From: Nomia melanderi
Taxonomy: Eukaryota > Arthropoda > Insecta > Hymenoptera > Halictidae
DNA length: 64,000 bases
NCBI RefSeq assembly: GCF_051020985.1
Contig: NC_135000.1
Location: forward strand, 248,001-312,000
Reading direction: 5' to 3'
Position numbers and translations under genes: made by a program. This document shows, in pieces, positions 46,986 to 58,489 of this stretch. Positions within the stretch are counted from its first letter, which is position 1. Each line of letters begins with the position of its first letter. The notes beneath the pieces were generated by a model. The model ran no database searches. It saw only the letters and a program-made list of their open reading frames with translations, and had not been told where the DNA came from.

Positions 46986-47179
46986 CGCCCTGCCAGTTTT
47001 TACCCTGGATAACCTGCATTAGGCACCCTCGTCTGTTACGGGGGCAAGGGATAATGTGAGACTTTTATTCACTGAACCTCCAGGAGTGTTCCATCCTGCG
47101 CCATAACGGAAGGTTTCCCGGAACCAAACATTTACCCTCGGCGACAATGCTCCGACCCACCTAGAAACGCCTCAGGCCC

Positions 47180-48230
47180 TCCAGTGCACCGGTTCCATAG
47201 ATTCCGTGGGGAACCCCGGGCTCGGCGACCAGAATCTTAAGATGAGAGACTCGACGGGCCTGAGCTTCTCACCCGGCAATTCCGTCGGCACCTACCCCCA
47301 CCCATACGAGAGCGATGGGAAGTGTACTCCTCTCCCTCTCTGTCGCCTCCTTATGCCTTATGATCTGCTCACAGAAGGAGACGATGACTTCCCACTTTCG
47401 ATACCCCTCCGATAGGGCCCGAATGACCGCAGCCGGAGAGAGGTCTCGCCTTATGACCTCGACCAGGACCCGGCATTCGTCAGCCCACGTTGGAATTTTG
47501 TCCAGCGTATGCTGCGCCGTGTGCTGATCGCCGTCGCAGTATTAGCATCTCACACCACGCTCACGCTTATTGCGACGCAGATATTCCCTGAAGCACCCGT
47601 ATTCGGTGAGCATCCGTGTCACGCGGAAAGGGAGAGGCACCCCACCAGAAGCCCTGATAACACAGCGATCGCTTGGCCCCTCGCCTATAAGACGAAAGCG
47701 CCTAACCTCCCACATATACTGCCAGACCCGGTCCTTGGAGCTCTATACAGAGTCTAGGGTATCAGGATGCCATTCCCTGTCGGCATCCACGTCCCCGTCT
47801 CCAAACCAGAGGGTGCAGTATCTCCTCATAATCTTGATGTTGGACAGCCTGTGCAGCCGACTCAGAATGAGGTAGGCAAGTCTGTCTGCCACCAGATCAA
47901 TCGCGACAAAACGGAAGTCACCTCCCCCCTCCCAATCCGGGGAAACAGCCGAGTGAAATGGGGTCCAAACTGTCAATGACTGTCCAGGATGAGCCCCAGA
48001 TATTTCATTCGATTCCCGACCTGGACTGAAACTCCTTCCACCATTATTCGCGAGTCAGACAGCGGGCGGCCCAGTCGGGACCGGTGATACATCCACAACA
48101 CCTCCGTCTTAGTGGGCGATAGAGGGCCCGCAGTTTGACTTCCAATGTATCTACCGTGAAAGCCCAACACAGAAGGCCCCCATAGGCGCAGAATTGAGAT
48201 GCGGCTCAATCAGCCGGCGCCGTAGCCCTA
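47180..48230 (-). pseudogene. R1-clade LINE ORF2, C-terminal part
   Basis: The minus-strand frame 48209-47973 reads SPTKTEVLWMYHRSRLGRP, then GNRMKYLGLILDSH, the R1 post-RT block. 47976-47743 continues through SRLHRLSNIKIMRRYC. Around 47530-47300 the C-terminal motif TAQHTL...RVLVEVIRRDLSPAAVIRAL...VSFCEQIIRHKEATERER matches the R1 fragment at 63620-63883. Separated by frameshifts; inactive. Confidence 0.75.
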
Positions 48231-49655
48231 CAAGCGTAGTCTCCTGGGGGTGACGAGTCCCGTGGAAATAAACTGTTGGTAGCGTCTAGCTCAATTTTCA
48301 AAACTCTACTATCAACCGGATAGTACCGGAGCAGGTGGGATGCTGCTTACCCGCCGGGACCCACGAAAAAGAGGTCCCTAGCCCAGCATGCGGACTTTCA
48401 ACCACTGCCCCCTCGAGTTCGACACCAAAGAGCCGGAGCATCCTCACGGACGCTGGGTGCGGACCCCCGAGTTACCAGTGCATCACGGTCAAACTGGTTG
48501 GGCCGCTCCTCCATGTTTAGACAGCTCATCCCTGCCTTGGCTTGGTTGGCCATGGCTCAGCTCAGGTTATGCCCCCGGGATCACGACATCCGTAGCACTG
48601 CACCGAGACATCTCCACGGAGCCACACATACCGTGGCCGGTATGCCTAACAACTCTCCTAGGGCTGCCGAGACATGGCAGTACGGAATCTGGCGCTACAG
48701 CATTCGTATTTCTACATACGTGCATGTATATATATATATACGAAATGTAAACTAATGTCGTGTACGTGTGACTGATACACAGACTCTAAACAAACATCTA
48801 ACAGTTTGAAATTTGTCTTCGTGACAGTAGGATCTTTCTGCTAATATTATCAGAATGCCAAAAATCAGAAAACTTTCGTTGCAAATGCCAAATTTAATGT
48901 AATTTAAAACGTTTTGGACGGAAAAAATGTACTATTGTACACGATGATCGACGAACTGTCCGTGAATGTTGACAAAATCCAAGGACTTCATCCCGAAAGC
49001 TAGTGGAATCATAACAATACAATTATCTTTATTAAACAATATTAATAGTCATTTTTACTCCCTGTCCACTTACTTTTGTCCCCGACAAAATATTACAGCA
49101 AAGAAAAAATACCATGAACAAAGGAATTACTGTATACTGATCAAATGACGCTGTTTGAATCTCTATGTGCTGCTACTAGCGGAGGATGCTAACGAGTGAA
49201 CGAGGAACGCTTTCCCTTCGATGATGGTACTATACGGAAAAAGGGGTCTCTGGTATTTTTCCTGTTTCTGTCTGAATACGAGAGTAAAAACTGTGCGGAA
49301 AATTAACCCTCTACGCTCAAAAGTTTCTCACTTGAAATGTTCAATACTTTCTAACTAGATGTAGACGAGATTCTTTAAAATGAATTTATTAAGAAGTCAC
49401 ACATGAATTAGGGAATTAAAGCTATTTTCTTTCATTATTTCACGTATCGATGCAGTATACAAAGGTTAATGGTAAATACTAAGGTTTATAATTTTGCTGT
49501 ATCAAATCATCTGGCGACTGGGAGTTACTTCTCGAGTGCAAAGGGTTAATTGTGCTAATTGGCTTATATATGAGGGACGAATGTACATTAGATGGCGTAT
49601 CTGTAAATTACATGAACTATTGAACGTCTTACATTGTCATAAATGCTGTTCGTTT
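48231..49655. other. Spacer with unassigned GC-rich segment
   Basis: 48231-48720 is GC-rich and may belong to the R1 LINE next to it, but no frame is recognisable. It ends in a short (TA)n run at 48730. 48760-49655 is AT-rich with no gene. Confidence 0.4.
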
Positions 49656-49660
49656 GACAC

Positions 49661-50252
49661 ATGAGCCAGGAGTGTAAGAAGAATGATGCTATATGCCAAA
49701 GATGTGGAAAGAGTGGGCATATAAAAAGTACTTGTGGGAAGAAAGAATGTTGTCGCAATTATAAAATCAAAAGGAATAAATGTAACCCCTTAGCGACGTC
49801 CTTGGAGTGCTATGAATATGTAAGGGTGGTTGTACGTGAACGAATGAAGATAGGAATGGAATAATGGCTGAATGTATATTAAACACGAGTCAGTGTAACT
49901 ATCACAGAGCGGATGCGATTACGTATGATCTGGATGTCTTGATGTGTAAGAAACGTGCGTGTATGGCCATCATACAGGAGCCGTATTTGGCAGTGAATGG
50001 ATGTGTTAAATTGCCTGCTTGTATAAATGTGTACGTGACTGAGGTTGTCGACAAAAAGGCCGTCGTGGCCATTAACGATGAGGGAATGGAATCAATGTGT
50101 GTGACAGAATGTACAAATGAATGTGGCGTGTATGTTTGGATTAAGGGGGATTGCGCCGAAATGTATGTTGCGTCTATGCACCACAGGTATGGGCAAGACT
50201 TAGAGAATTGTAGTGTCTTCCTTGTGGTATAGCAAGAGTGACCTGTATTCAA
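49661..50252 (+). pseudogene. R1-type LINE: end of ORF1 and start of ORF2
   Basis: 49661-49864 is the CCHC end of ORF1: CQRCGKSGHIKSTCGKKECC. Its TAA overlaps the ORF2 start as TAATG (ATG at 49864). ORF2 (49864-50232) is the N-terminus of the AP-type endonuclease, with IIQEPYLA (metal-binding Glu) at about residues 37-44 and Asn/Asp-rich loops following. After about 50250 the sequence jumps to 3'-UTR-like text, so the RT is deleted. The overlap suggests translational re-initiation coupling of the two frames. Confidence 0.75.
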
Positions 50253-50344
50253 GAGAAAATGTGCTGTCTGGTGAAATGCTTGGGGGATGGATAATTAGGA
50301 ATGGAATGAATGAAAAGCCACTCGAGTAATGGCTCGGGGCCGGT

Positions 50345-50580
50345 GGGTGCACAGTTACAATACCGTTATATCTAGCCTTTCCTCATGGAATGGGTGTCAC
50401 CTGAAAGGGCGACCTTTAGAGAGATTCGACTTGTACGAACATTACGGCTAAAAATCCGAAAAAACAAACACCAATAAGTAAAAAGTGGGTGGACCCATGT
50501 TAACTGAGTTTTCTTATTCAGCTTACTGAGTTGTACACGCCCTATCATTGGTGCGCAATTTTGATACACCCTCTATATAC
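50345..50580 (-). repeat. Interspersed repeat, family member 3
   Basis: Minus-strand relative of the 10205 and 54275 repeats. Shared strings are caatgatagggcgtgtacaactcag, gggtccac and the gtacaagtcg region. Ends near a tatatagagggtgtatcaaaa-type terminus. The 65-codon frame here is not a gene. Confidence 0.6.
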
Positions 50581-51500
50581 AGCAGACAAGATAGAGTACG
50601 TTTAACTACCACAGCACGGTGAGCATTCGATAAACCAGGCGAGATTCACAAATTTAGTTCTCTTTTTCTACTTGTCTGCCTAATGTTATTGTCGGAATAT
50701 TTCATTCTATTAGTATCGATGAGTAAAAACATATCCTGCATCTATTATCCTATCTATGCTATCTATCTATCTAGATTAAAAAAAATTTAAAAGGGATTCC
50801 ATCCTACATGCAATAATTTTCCTGAGTTTGTACTTTGTAAACTCAAAGATTTGTGATCTCAATGTAATCTGGGTACATTACATTCATTAATTTATTACAA
50901 TTATGCGTTTGATGAAAATATAATGGAATTACAAGATAAATACTGTTTGTTGGAACTCTACTACCATTTTCTGTTATTACTTTATTTCAAATGAATACTT
51001 ATGATATGCTTAATACTACTCTATGCTAATCCCATCAAAATGCACTTTGCAGGTCCGATATATAGGTTTTACGTACTTTTCACTCGCGTTTACAGTAAAA
51101 CTCAATTCTACAGTCACAGCATGTACGTTTATCTTCAGTTTAGCAGTAACACACCATCGAATGGTATTGCGTATATACACATGTATACAAAGAGGAGAAG
51201 AAAGATTAATTTGTGAGTTATAATTGTGGTAATAATTCGATAACTTAGTCATGGCTCACAAATTGAACTTTCCTATTCGCTTTGTTTCATAACTGTCTTC
51301 CCTACTTTATTAAAGTATCTATATGAAATAATCCTTATATAAACATAATTTTTAAAGCAGTTCTCACAAGCATACTGAAAAATGCCTAAAGCAATGAGTT
51401 CTGTATGCCTGTTTCTTCAAAAGTTATGGAACGTAAGACAATATATAAAATTCATTAATTTATTACAACTGTATTACTAAAAATGATTATTACCCTCTGT
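50581..51500. other. AT-rich spacer
   Basis: No supported gene. An ATG at 51250 followed by MAHKLNF and a stop faintly resembles the N-family signal exon start, too short to call. Confidence 0.4.
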
Positions 51501-51510
51501 TTTAGATTAA

Positions 51511-51752
51511 CCCCTTTTCCTACAACAACGAGTAAGACTCGTGGTGAATATTTGCAATATGATTCAACAAATATATACATTACTTAGTTAATTTGAATTC
51601 AAAATAAATATTATTCCTCTGCAGTCAGCTATTATACTGAAAAGGAAATATAGGCATAATATATGCTTAGACTTTTTCTCTGTTTCCAATAAATTATTAA
51701 TGATCATGTAGACGTATCGTTCAGAGTTGAGAAAGAATCACAGGCCAATGGG
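51511..51752. mobile_element. piggyBac-type MITE (TTAA-flanked), copy in the N3 flank
   Basis: 242 bp between TTAA at 51507-51510 and 51753-51756, same family as 21152-21375. It lies at the corresponding place upstream of its N gene, so it was copied with the N2/N3 segmental duplication rather than inserted twice. Confidence 0.65.
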
Positions 51753-52343
51753 TTAACTGTTAATCAATGCAATATATGCTGCTTTGAAAAGAGTTTATAT
51801 AATTTATACCTAAGGCACGACATACACAATTAAAATGCAGAGACATTGTCTCGCAAGTTCCTCGAATAAATATACACTATCCTATCATTTGTTTGACTTC
51901 TTTGCCCTCTATCGCATCATGCATGATATCGCTTTGACATTCAAAACTACTGATTGCTTTTTCAAGTATTTACATAATCTATATTTGCCAGTATTTTCAT
52001 CCCGTTCTTCGTATAAAAAGGATGGATTTGTCGTGACGGTAATGGTTATAACATGTCTACAGGTGCTATTTAAATATAATAAAAATACTATAAAAAATGA
52101 ATGATAGTTACGAATTACAGTAAATCTGTCAAAGTACTCATAACATTTAGTTTCGTGATCTTCTATTGTCACGGAAGGCTCTGTTTACTGTCAAAAAATA
52201 GTCACATAAGTGATATCACAGTTTTAAGTACTGATGCTTCTGTTTACGATATAATGTCCGCATATATTTACATATAAAAGGAAAACACGCAAATGTTACT
52301 GCAATTATTTTAGCAGAAACGCAAGGGATTAACTCGTGCAGTC

Positions 52344-53496
52344 ATGAACCAGAAACTCAACCTCCTGCTTTTAGTTATTGCTCTTATTTTGATGTCAGAG
52401 AACTTTGTGGAATCAGTGTGGGTAAGAGATGACGTTCCTATAATTTATTCGGTTTGTTATACCATGGATTATTTTACACACACATTTCTTCGTATAATAA
52501 TTCTTACTGATGGAACCTAGACATGCAGAAAATTACAACAGTGACGATGTTTAAGTATAAATTACCGAAATATGTGCAGGTTATTCCCACGGTTATTCTT
52601 TTCTGTCGAGCATAATACACAACAACATATTTTAGAGAAATTGCATAGCGATGTTGAAATTTAATTCTTGGTAAAGAATTGATGCAATGGATATTTAGAC
52701 CCAAAATACAATAATTATCATAATAAATTAAATCTATTGTAGAAATCATTTTATATTTGAATAAAAAGATGAAACTTCTTGCATGCATCGTGTTTCTTAT
52801 ACATGTTATATTTAATATACAAAAGGTAGATACGTTTGCAAAGGGATTAAAAAATTAAATAAATTTATTTTCATATTATTTTGTGCAAATGCAATTTACA
52901 AATTAGCATATTTAGATATTATTTTGTTCGTGATCAGTTTCATGATAAAAAATATAAATGAAGTTCTTTCTGTCATAAAAATGGAGAATACGGATTGTAT
53001 TTATTGTTGAATGTTATTATAGAAGATATATACTACATTCTTGCATGTTCGCTACAAAGCTGTCAAAAACGGTTTCGTTATAAAAGAACACAAGAAAATG
53101 CAACTCCAGTCTAGTAATAAGAACGTGCGAAATTCGGTTCAACGAATCATAGACGAAAAACTCAGATTACTGTTTTTATTAGTTTCACTCGTTTTAATGT
53201 TAAGGAATATTGTGAAATGTAAGATAAAAATGTGAATATTCTTTTATTTACGCATTTCATCCTACTCAAATGATATTGCAAAAATCTTCATAGATATTCT
53301 TATGTTTCTAAGGAGCCACGAGCGTGCAGAATTATAACCAAAAGACATTGTAGTAGCATGAAATATAAAAATATGTGTCCGGTACTACGACAATTATTTT
53401 CTTTTATGAATTAATAATTTCTAAAAATTTAATCAAACATGCGATAACTGGAATTCCCTGTTTCAGAGTGTATGTGGAGGTAACGGAAGAGGATAA
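52344..53496 (+). CDS. Gene N3: small secreted four-cysteine peptide, three exons
   Basis: Exon 1 (52344-52421) encodes 26 residues, a signal peptide with core LLLLVIALILM and donor GTAAGA. Exon 2 (53314-53382) encodes 23 residues with C-x7-C-x8-C, richer in Lys/Arg than its sisters. Exon 3 (53467-53496) gives the fourth Cys after x3 and a longer Gly-rich basic tail ending Gly-stop. Phase 0 throughout. The TATA box is about 72 bp upstream. Structure and cysteine frame equal N1 and N2. Intact by every criterion visible; likely the most complete member together with N2. Function unknown; a secreted disulfide-bridged peptide of venom or defence type is inferred. Confidence 0.6.
53149..53223 (+). 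pseudogene. Duplicated, dead signal exon inside gene N3
   Basis: Counterpart of 17717-17791. ATA in place of ATG, but no early stop here (codon three is GAA). The donor GT is mutated to AT after the Lys-Cys-Lys codons. Open but unusable as a first exon. Confidence 0.55.
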
Positions 53497-53544
53497 TCAA
53501 ATAACGTTTAAAATATAATGAATTGCATGATTCTGAAGATAATA

Positions 53545-53755
53545 TAAGAGAGAGAGCAAAGGTGATGTAACGGTACTGATTATTAATACACAAAAAGAAA
53601 ACAATTATATTTCAGCAAATAAACGATACACCTACAAGAATTTACGATTTCAAACGCACGACCGCGTTTGTCCGCGCCCTGATCAACAAGCCAGCCGCGT
53701 GCATCTTATGTGGCGCCGCTTTAAATTATGGAACCTCACAAAACATTATTATTAA
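53545..53755. repeat. Small insertion in the N3 downstream flank
   Basis: About 200 bp absent from the otherwise matching flanks of N1 (18085) and N2 (23205). It starts gagagagagcaaaggtgatg and contains AATAAACG and GC-rich gccgcgtgcatc text. Origin unknown, perhaps a retroelement end. Confidence 0.45.
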
Positions 53756-54274
53756 AAATATAATTGGGTGTAACTGTAACTGGATCTACGGCTTCAGAGT
53801 GAGAAAATACACTACAGAAACGTTTTATAAATCCATAAATAAATACTCCACTGTAGTATAAACTCAATTAATTAAACAAGCTTTATATGTAAATACAAAT
53901 CAACACAAGCTGTGAAATAAATGTTAATCCCGCCTTGAAATTCTTCGTGTGGAAAATATTACAAGTACTCCCGATATAAATACAAAAAATCAGCGTCCTT
54001 CTTCCGTGCTCCGTGTCCTGAAAGTGTTTTAAAATCCACAAAGAAAATCATATTTGTCAGTGAACGGTTTAATTTTGTCCGCGAAATCGTGACCCGAGGA
54101 TCTACGAAGACGAACATCTTCCTACAAAGTCGTGTAGCCTTAGACTTTGCTGTTGATAACGACGATCAGTTGTTGAGATTCCGTTGCATATTCGCTCGCT
54201 CAGAGATCACGCCACGGTACGGGCCGCGTTCTCGTGAAAAGGTTGCAATCTTAACAACCTCCTGCGATGACTAT
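53756..54274. other. Spacer downstream of gene N3
   Basis: Up to about 53930 it continues the flank shared with N1 and N2. The rest is unassigned and holds no supported gene. Confidence 0.4.
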
Positions 54275-54730
54275 TACATACAGTATATAATTAAAGGGTG
54301 TAACTGTTGCGTACAAATGATAGGGCGTGTACAGCTCACCAAACCGAGTAAAAAAAACCCAGTGAACATGGGTCCAAAACTCAAATAGTTTCCAAGATAA
54401 AAATATTTTTAGTTTCAAAAATATGTATGAGGACCGAATCAAGAACACTGAATTTCCTCGAAAAGTATCACTAATACTGAAGGGAACATTTTAAAAATCC
54501 TGCGCTCCTGTACTATACATGTCGATGGACACTCCGAACCCATTGTCCGCATCACCGAAAAGGGTGCAAATTGAATCTATGCTGGAGACGGCGACTAGGC
54601 CAGACGTTTCGAGGTAACACATAGGTTTTCCCGGAGTCGCTGGAGCGATAACGGAATTGGTCTGCCGAGAGGAACTGACAAATTTTACCCAAAAAGCAAG
54701 GCATTCTTATTGCAGCTCTTGTACGGGGTA
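54275..54730 (+). repeat. Interspersed repeat, family member 2
   Basis: Uninterrupted relative of 10205-10960. It preserves the empty site of the solo LTR at about 54488-54492. Contains gatagggcgtgtaca, aagtatcac and the gcattcttattgcagctcttg end. Non-coding. Confidence 0.7.
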
Positions 54731-55074
54731 CTTCTGCGATTAACACTTGGAAAAGAGCCTTCTCGCAGCGAAATATATTCTAGCGTTTAAAACTTAACGC
54801 TACATCACCAACAAATGTGTCAAACAAAAATGACAGTGTATGAAATACTATACCTCATGGTGGTAGGTATTTGACCGTACCGTGAACTTGTAACGTCTTG
54901 CGGAAGTCACGATGCTTATTATGTTAAAGACTTAATGTTGAGTATATCCCAGAAAATTCTTGTAATTTTTACAGTACATAAGGAATATTATGAAATATCT
55001 TGTGACTCCCAAGTACTCTCAGGTTCGAACAAATCTCACTGTTTTGAGCACACTCTCCACTAGATAATCTGTAA

Positions 55075-57330
55075 AAATTATGTTCCCCTTTGGCCCATTT
55101 TGTGAATTATTACTGTTTAAAGGTAACTACCGACGCACTATGGGGTATTTACCTCCCAAACGCGGCGAAGAACATTTTACGAATGAAATCGTGTATGTAA
55201 GGCTTATTTATTAGAATTTGGTACTGTTTTCGGTATTGTTCAGGACAAGAATGCCCACTGTTTAATATAAAATAACAGTTGAGTGCTATTATCCATAATT
55301 ATAACAGCGGGCGCAATTTTTAATAAACATTGCACGCGGCTCCTCGTTACGCAATCTTCGCATCAGTGCGGAACTTTTCATTTTAAGACGTATTTAGTAG
55401 AATGCAGTATCATTTTTATCACTGAAAAGAAAAAAACGTGCTCTTTAATGTAATATAAAAATTGTTGAATTGAAATTTATTACTATTTGTTATAAATAAA
55501 AATTACTGCAGCAATTTAAATGAAAAGCTTTACCTTTTATATTTAGTATTACTTTCTATATTTTTATATGAAATATTATCATTTTAACATAATTTTTATA
55601 TGCAGATTTTCAAATAAATTATGAAATGGTCAGAATTTATCACAACACACCGTCAATCACAAGTCTTTCTAAAAATATCCAATTTACCCAGATAAATGGA
55701 AGCGTTATAATTTATGTCCACGAACGTAGGTGACGTATTTCTGCGACCTACAGGTTCCCCCCGAAACTGTTAGAAAAGAGTGACGACAATAAGGTATTAT
55801 ATTTCAATAATGTGAATTAACGACTTGACAAATTTAGGTGATAAAACGTCAGAAACTTTCACAGATAATCTTTATTGTCCGCGATGGATTTATACTGACG
55901 GAGTTTTCTGTCAGCGACAAAGAAAAAAACATGGCTCTAACAATAGCAAACTGTTACAATTGTAAAGTATTGCTTGTTATTTTTGTATTTCGATTTATCA
56001 GAATATATAAAGACGATCGATGGAAGATCCGAGATGGTTATGATACAATGGTTATGAACATAGTTTACAGTCACGATATTAGTATGATATAAAATGGAAA
56101 TGGTAATAATAAAAATGGTAAATCGATACATTGGTAGTAAATCGATAACATACTAACGAAAATTTAATCTTAATGGAAAGACGATCGTATTTCAGCAAGC
56201 TAATAAACAAAAATATTCATCGTGAGTAATGGATCTACAATATTTCAGTCACGAAAAATAAGTCATAATGATAAGTTTGTGTTTGACCTAAATATATAAA
56301 AAGCCAACGTGACCGTTGCCTTCAACACATTCAAAAAATCTAAATCTGGTAACATGTATACAAAAATGAAGGTCGTTCTCTTCGTTTTGTCCATGACCTT
56401 CCTATCGTCGTTTTTTATTGCATCCACTGAGGCGGTAAGAAATGCAATTCGTAACATTGTTTTGATAACAAATAGTGTCAGTATGCTGACAATATTTAAT
56501 ACATTAACCAATTTTAATCACTAAAAGTACAGTAATCATTTATTACTTAATTGTTTTCTAGGCTCCTGAAATTGACGATATATTTTATCCATCAAGAGGT
56601 TGATGACGGTACCATGGTGATACATACATACGTTGTTTGTCATGGTGATTCTTAATAGTAATCACTATGTAACATTGTAGAACCTGAAATACATGTAAAG
56701 CATATAGCATATAAATCGTACAACATTATTATTGTAGGGATAGGTGTCATAAGCGGCGATGTCCGTCGCAAATAGGTTCACTTATTAATGACTAAGGTTT
56801 CTTAAATAATAATCCCAGCTCACTTGAACTATTTAACTCTTTTCACTTTTCGTAATTCTAACGCGACAGCCGACTTTCTCTCTTTTTAACTCGCTGTGCT
56901 GTATATCGCCGCGTCCGCGACCTGCATTGCTTATATCAGTCGCATCCATACATACGCTCTCGTAAATATAAACACACGCACGCGGTTATTTTATTTGACG
57001 CTGTTTCTTTCCCGCACTCTCGCGCTCACTCATTCCTAGGGTCATTTACCCGTTTATGTTTATCTATTGGACCGATGACCCGTTTCAAAAATCTGTCGGT
57101 GGCTCTACTTTTTCTTTTACGTTAAAGGGCTACGGCAGCCTTCGTGCAGTTTGTCGCACTCACACAAAAAAAAACAAGAAACAAACATGAGTCCTACATT
57201 ATTTCTGTTACTAAAATTATTTTTTGCGTGATTTTCTTTGTAATAAATAAAGTAGCAACGTCATTTTAAAATGCATTTTAGTATCAAGTAACTACAATCG
57301 AAATTGATAACTTTGCAATAATTAGTCACG
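55075..57330 (+). repeat. Right arm of a 2.25-kb inverted duplication
   Basis: Near-identical reverse complement of 7341-9595, 46-50 kb away. Contains the intact family A gene at 56366-56603. Identity ends at about 57330, before the apamin-like gene at 57510, which has no intact counterpart on the left arm. Confidence 0.9.
56366..56603 (+). CDS. Family A short secreted peptide, two exons (locus II)
   Basis: Same coding layout as 8062-8299. Exon 1 (56366-56434) is a 23-codon signal peptide with donor GTAAGA, phase 0. The 127-bp intron ends ttgttttctag. Exon 2 (56562-56603) adds 13 codons starting APEIDD and ending Gly-stop, a C-terminal amide signature. An alternative ATG lies four codons upstream (56354). 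TATATAAAAA is at about 56291. It lies 0.9 kb upstream of an apamin-like gene in the same orientation, the order repeated at loci I and III. The predicted product is a linear, acidic, possibly amidated peptide of about 12-16 residues. Not matched to a known family. Confidence 0.6.
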
Positions 57331-57509
57331 ATCAGTTATCTATATACTCCCATTCGTCTCGTAAAATATGTTTTACGAGTATTACAGTTCACTGCTTGCA
57401 TGAATATACTATAAACTAGATTAGAAGAAATATTTAAAAAGCGATGGCATAAGTATTTGTGAAGTAATTGCGAATATCGAACATTAGCTAGAACCCCAGG
57501 ACGAGAAAC

Positions 57510-57818
57510 ATGTTAAACAGTGTCCGTTATTCTCTCCTGTTCATTTCTTTTGTCCTGGCATCGGCACTCTTTCTAACAGCAGATGCAGTAAGTACAATAT
57601 AATTCACTATATTATAGTATACAACGAATGTCACTGAAATGAAACTATCTGTATTGTCAGGTCCCTGGGTGCAATTGCAGAGTTCCAAAGGGACCGATAT
57701 GCCAGGTAAAGTAATTTCTAATTAATTGAAATTACCATATATTACTATGTTAACACTTCTGAAGTATGTGATTTTATTTATTCTCTAGCGCCGCTGTAGA
57801 CCTAGAAGACCTGGATAA
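57510..57818 (+). CDS. Apamin/MCD-like secreted peptide, three exons (locus II)
   Basis: Exon 1 (57510-57587) encodes a 26-residue signal peptide (core LLFISFVLASALFL, ending TADA). Exon 2 (57661-57705) carries three cysteines and exon 3 (57789-57818) the fourth. Donors are GTAAGT and GTAAAG, acceptors gtcag and ctctag, all phase 0. The frame C-x-C-x7-C-x3-C equals that of apamin, and two Arg stand directly before the last Cys, the positions known in apamin for SK-channel contact. It ends Pro-Gly-stop, an amidation donor. The three-exon split with a short last exon also resembles the known apamin/MCD genes. It is the best venom-type candidate of the window; channel activity is not shown by sequence alone. 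Confidence 0.72.
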
Positions 57819-57945
57819 GGAGTTCGTACGACTCAAAATGCTCTAGAGCGTACACATTATGGTTTATACTAAATGTTATTTTGACGTAACTGAGATATAA
57901 ATATATGAGTCATACAACTATATGTGATTGCAACTTATTATATCA

Positions 57946-58078
57946 ATAATAAAGGTACACGAGATACCTCGTACATAGCATTGTACGACGAAATCATAAT
58001 GACGAGGTATCCCGTCAATATCATCGTTCCTTTGACACCGTGAAACCGAGATATTTCGCCCATTGTAGCGAAAGTCTA
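57946..58078. repeat. piggyBac end remnant
   Basis: Shares tatcaataataaagg and the terminal cattgtagcgaaag block with the right end of the piggyBac derivative at 36129-36814. It marks the left edge of the secreted-peptide module, as the derivative does at locus I. Confidence 0.5.
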
Positions 58079-58489
58079 TCGTAGCCTTGGACCTGTTTGT
58101 CAGTCAAAATCCTCTGACCTTTTTCCGCCGCGTGCTGTCTCTTAACCCTTTCAATACGAACATTCTGTCCGCCGCGACACTCCCGCTGTACGAGGTGCCA
58201 CGCCGAAAATGCGCACATAGCACATAGTCAGTCCTCCTTTGTATGAAGATTTTCCTAAGCTTTAAATAAGAACTGTGCTTAATAAAACAATGTTTCTTCT
58301 AACAAGTGTTGTTTGTAGCTTTAATATAAAAAGATACTTATATAAAATTCTATTAATTATATAAATAAAATTTATACAAAATTATATACAGATCATATGA
58401 TTATATACAAGATTATACACAAAATTATATACACAACAAAAATTACTGTTTATATATTTTTAGCTAATATATGATTATAGGTATGACGG

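Noticed and set aside
53041..53235. 64-codon frame ending in a hydrophobic stretch
   Set aside because: It is the dead duplicate signal exon of gene N3 read from an unrelated upstream ATG in the intron.
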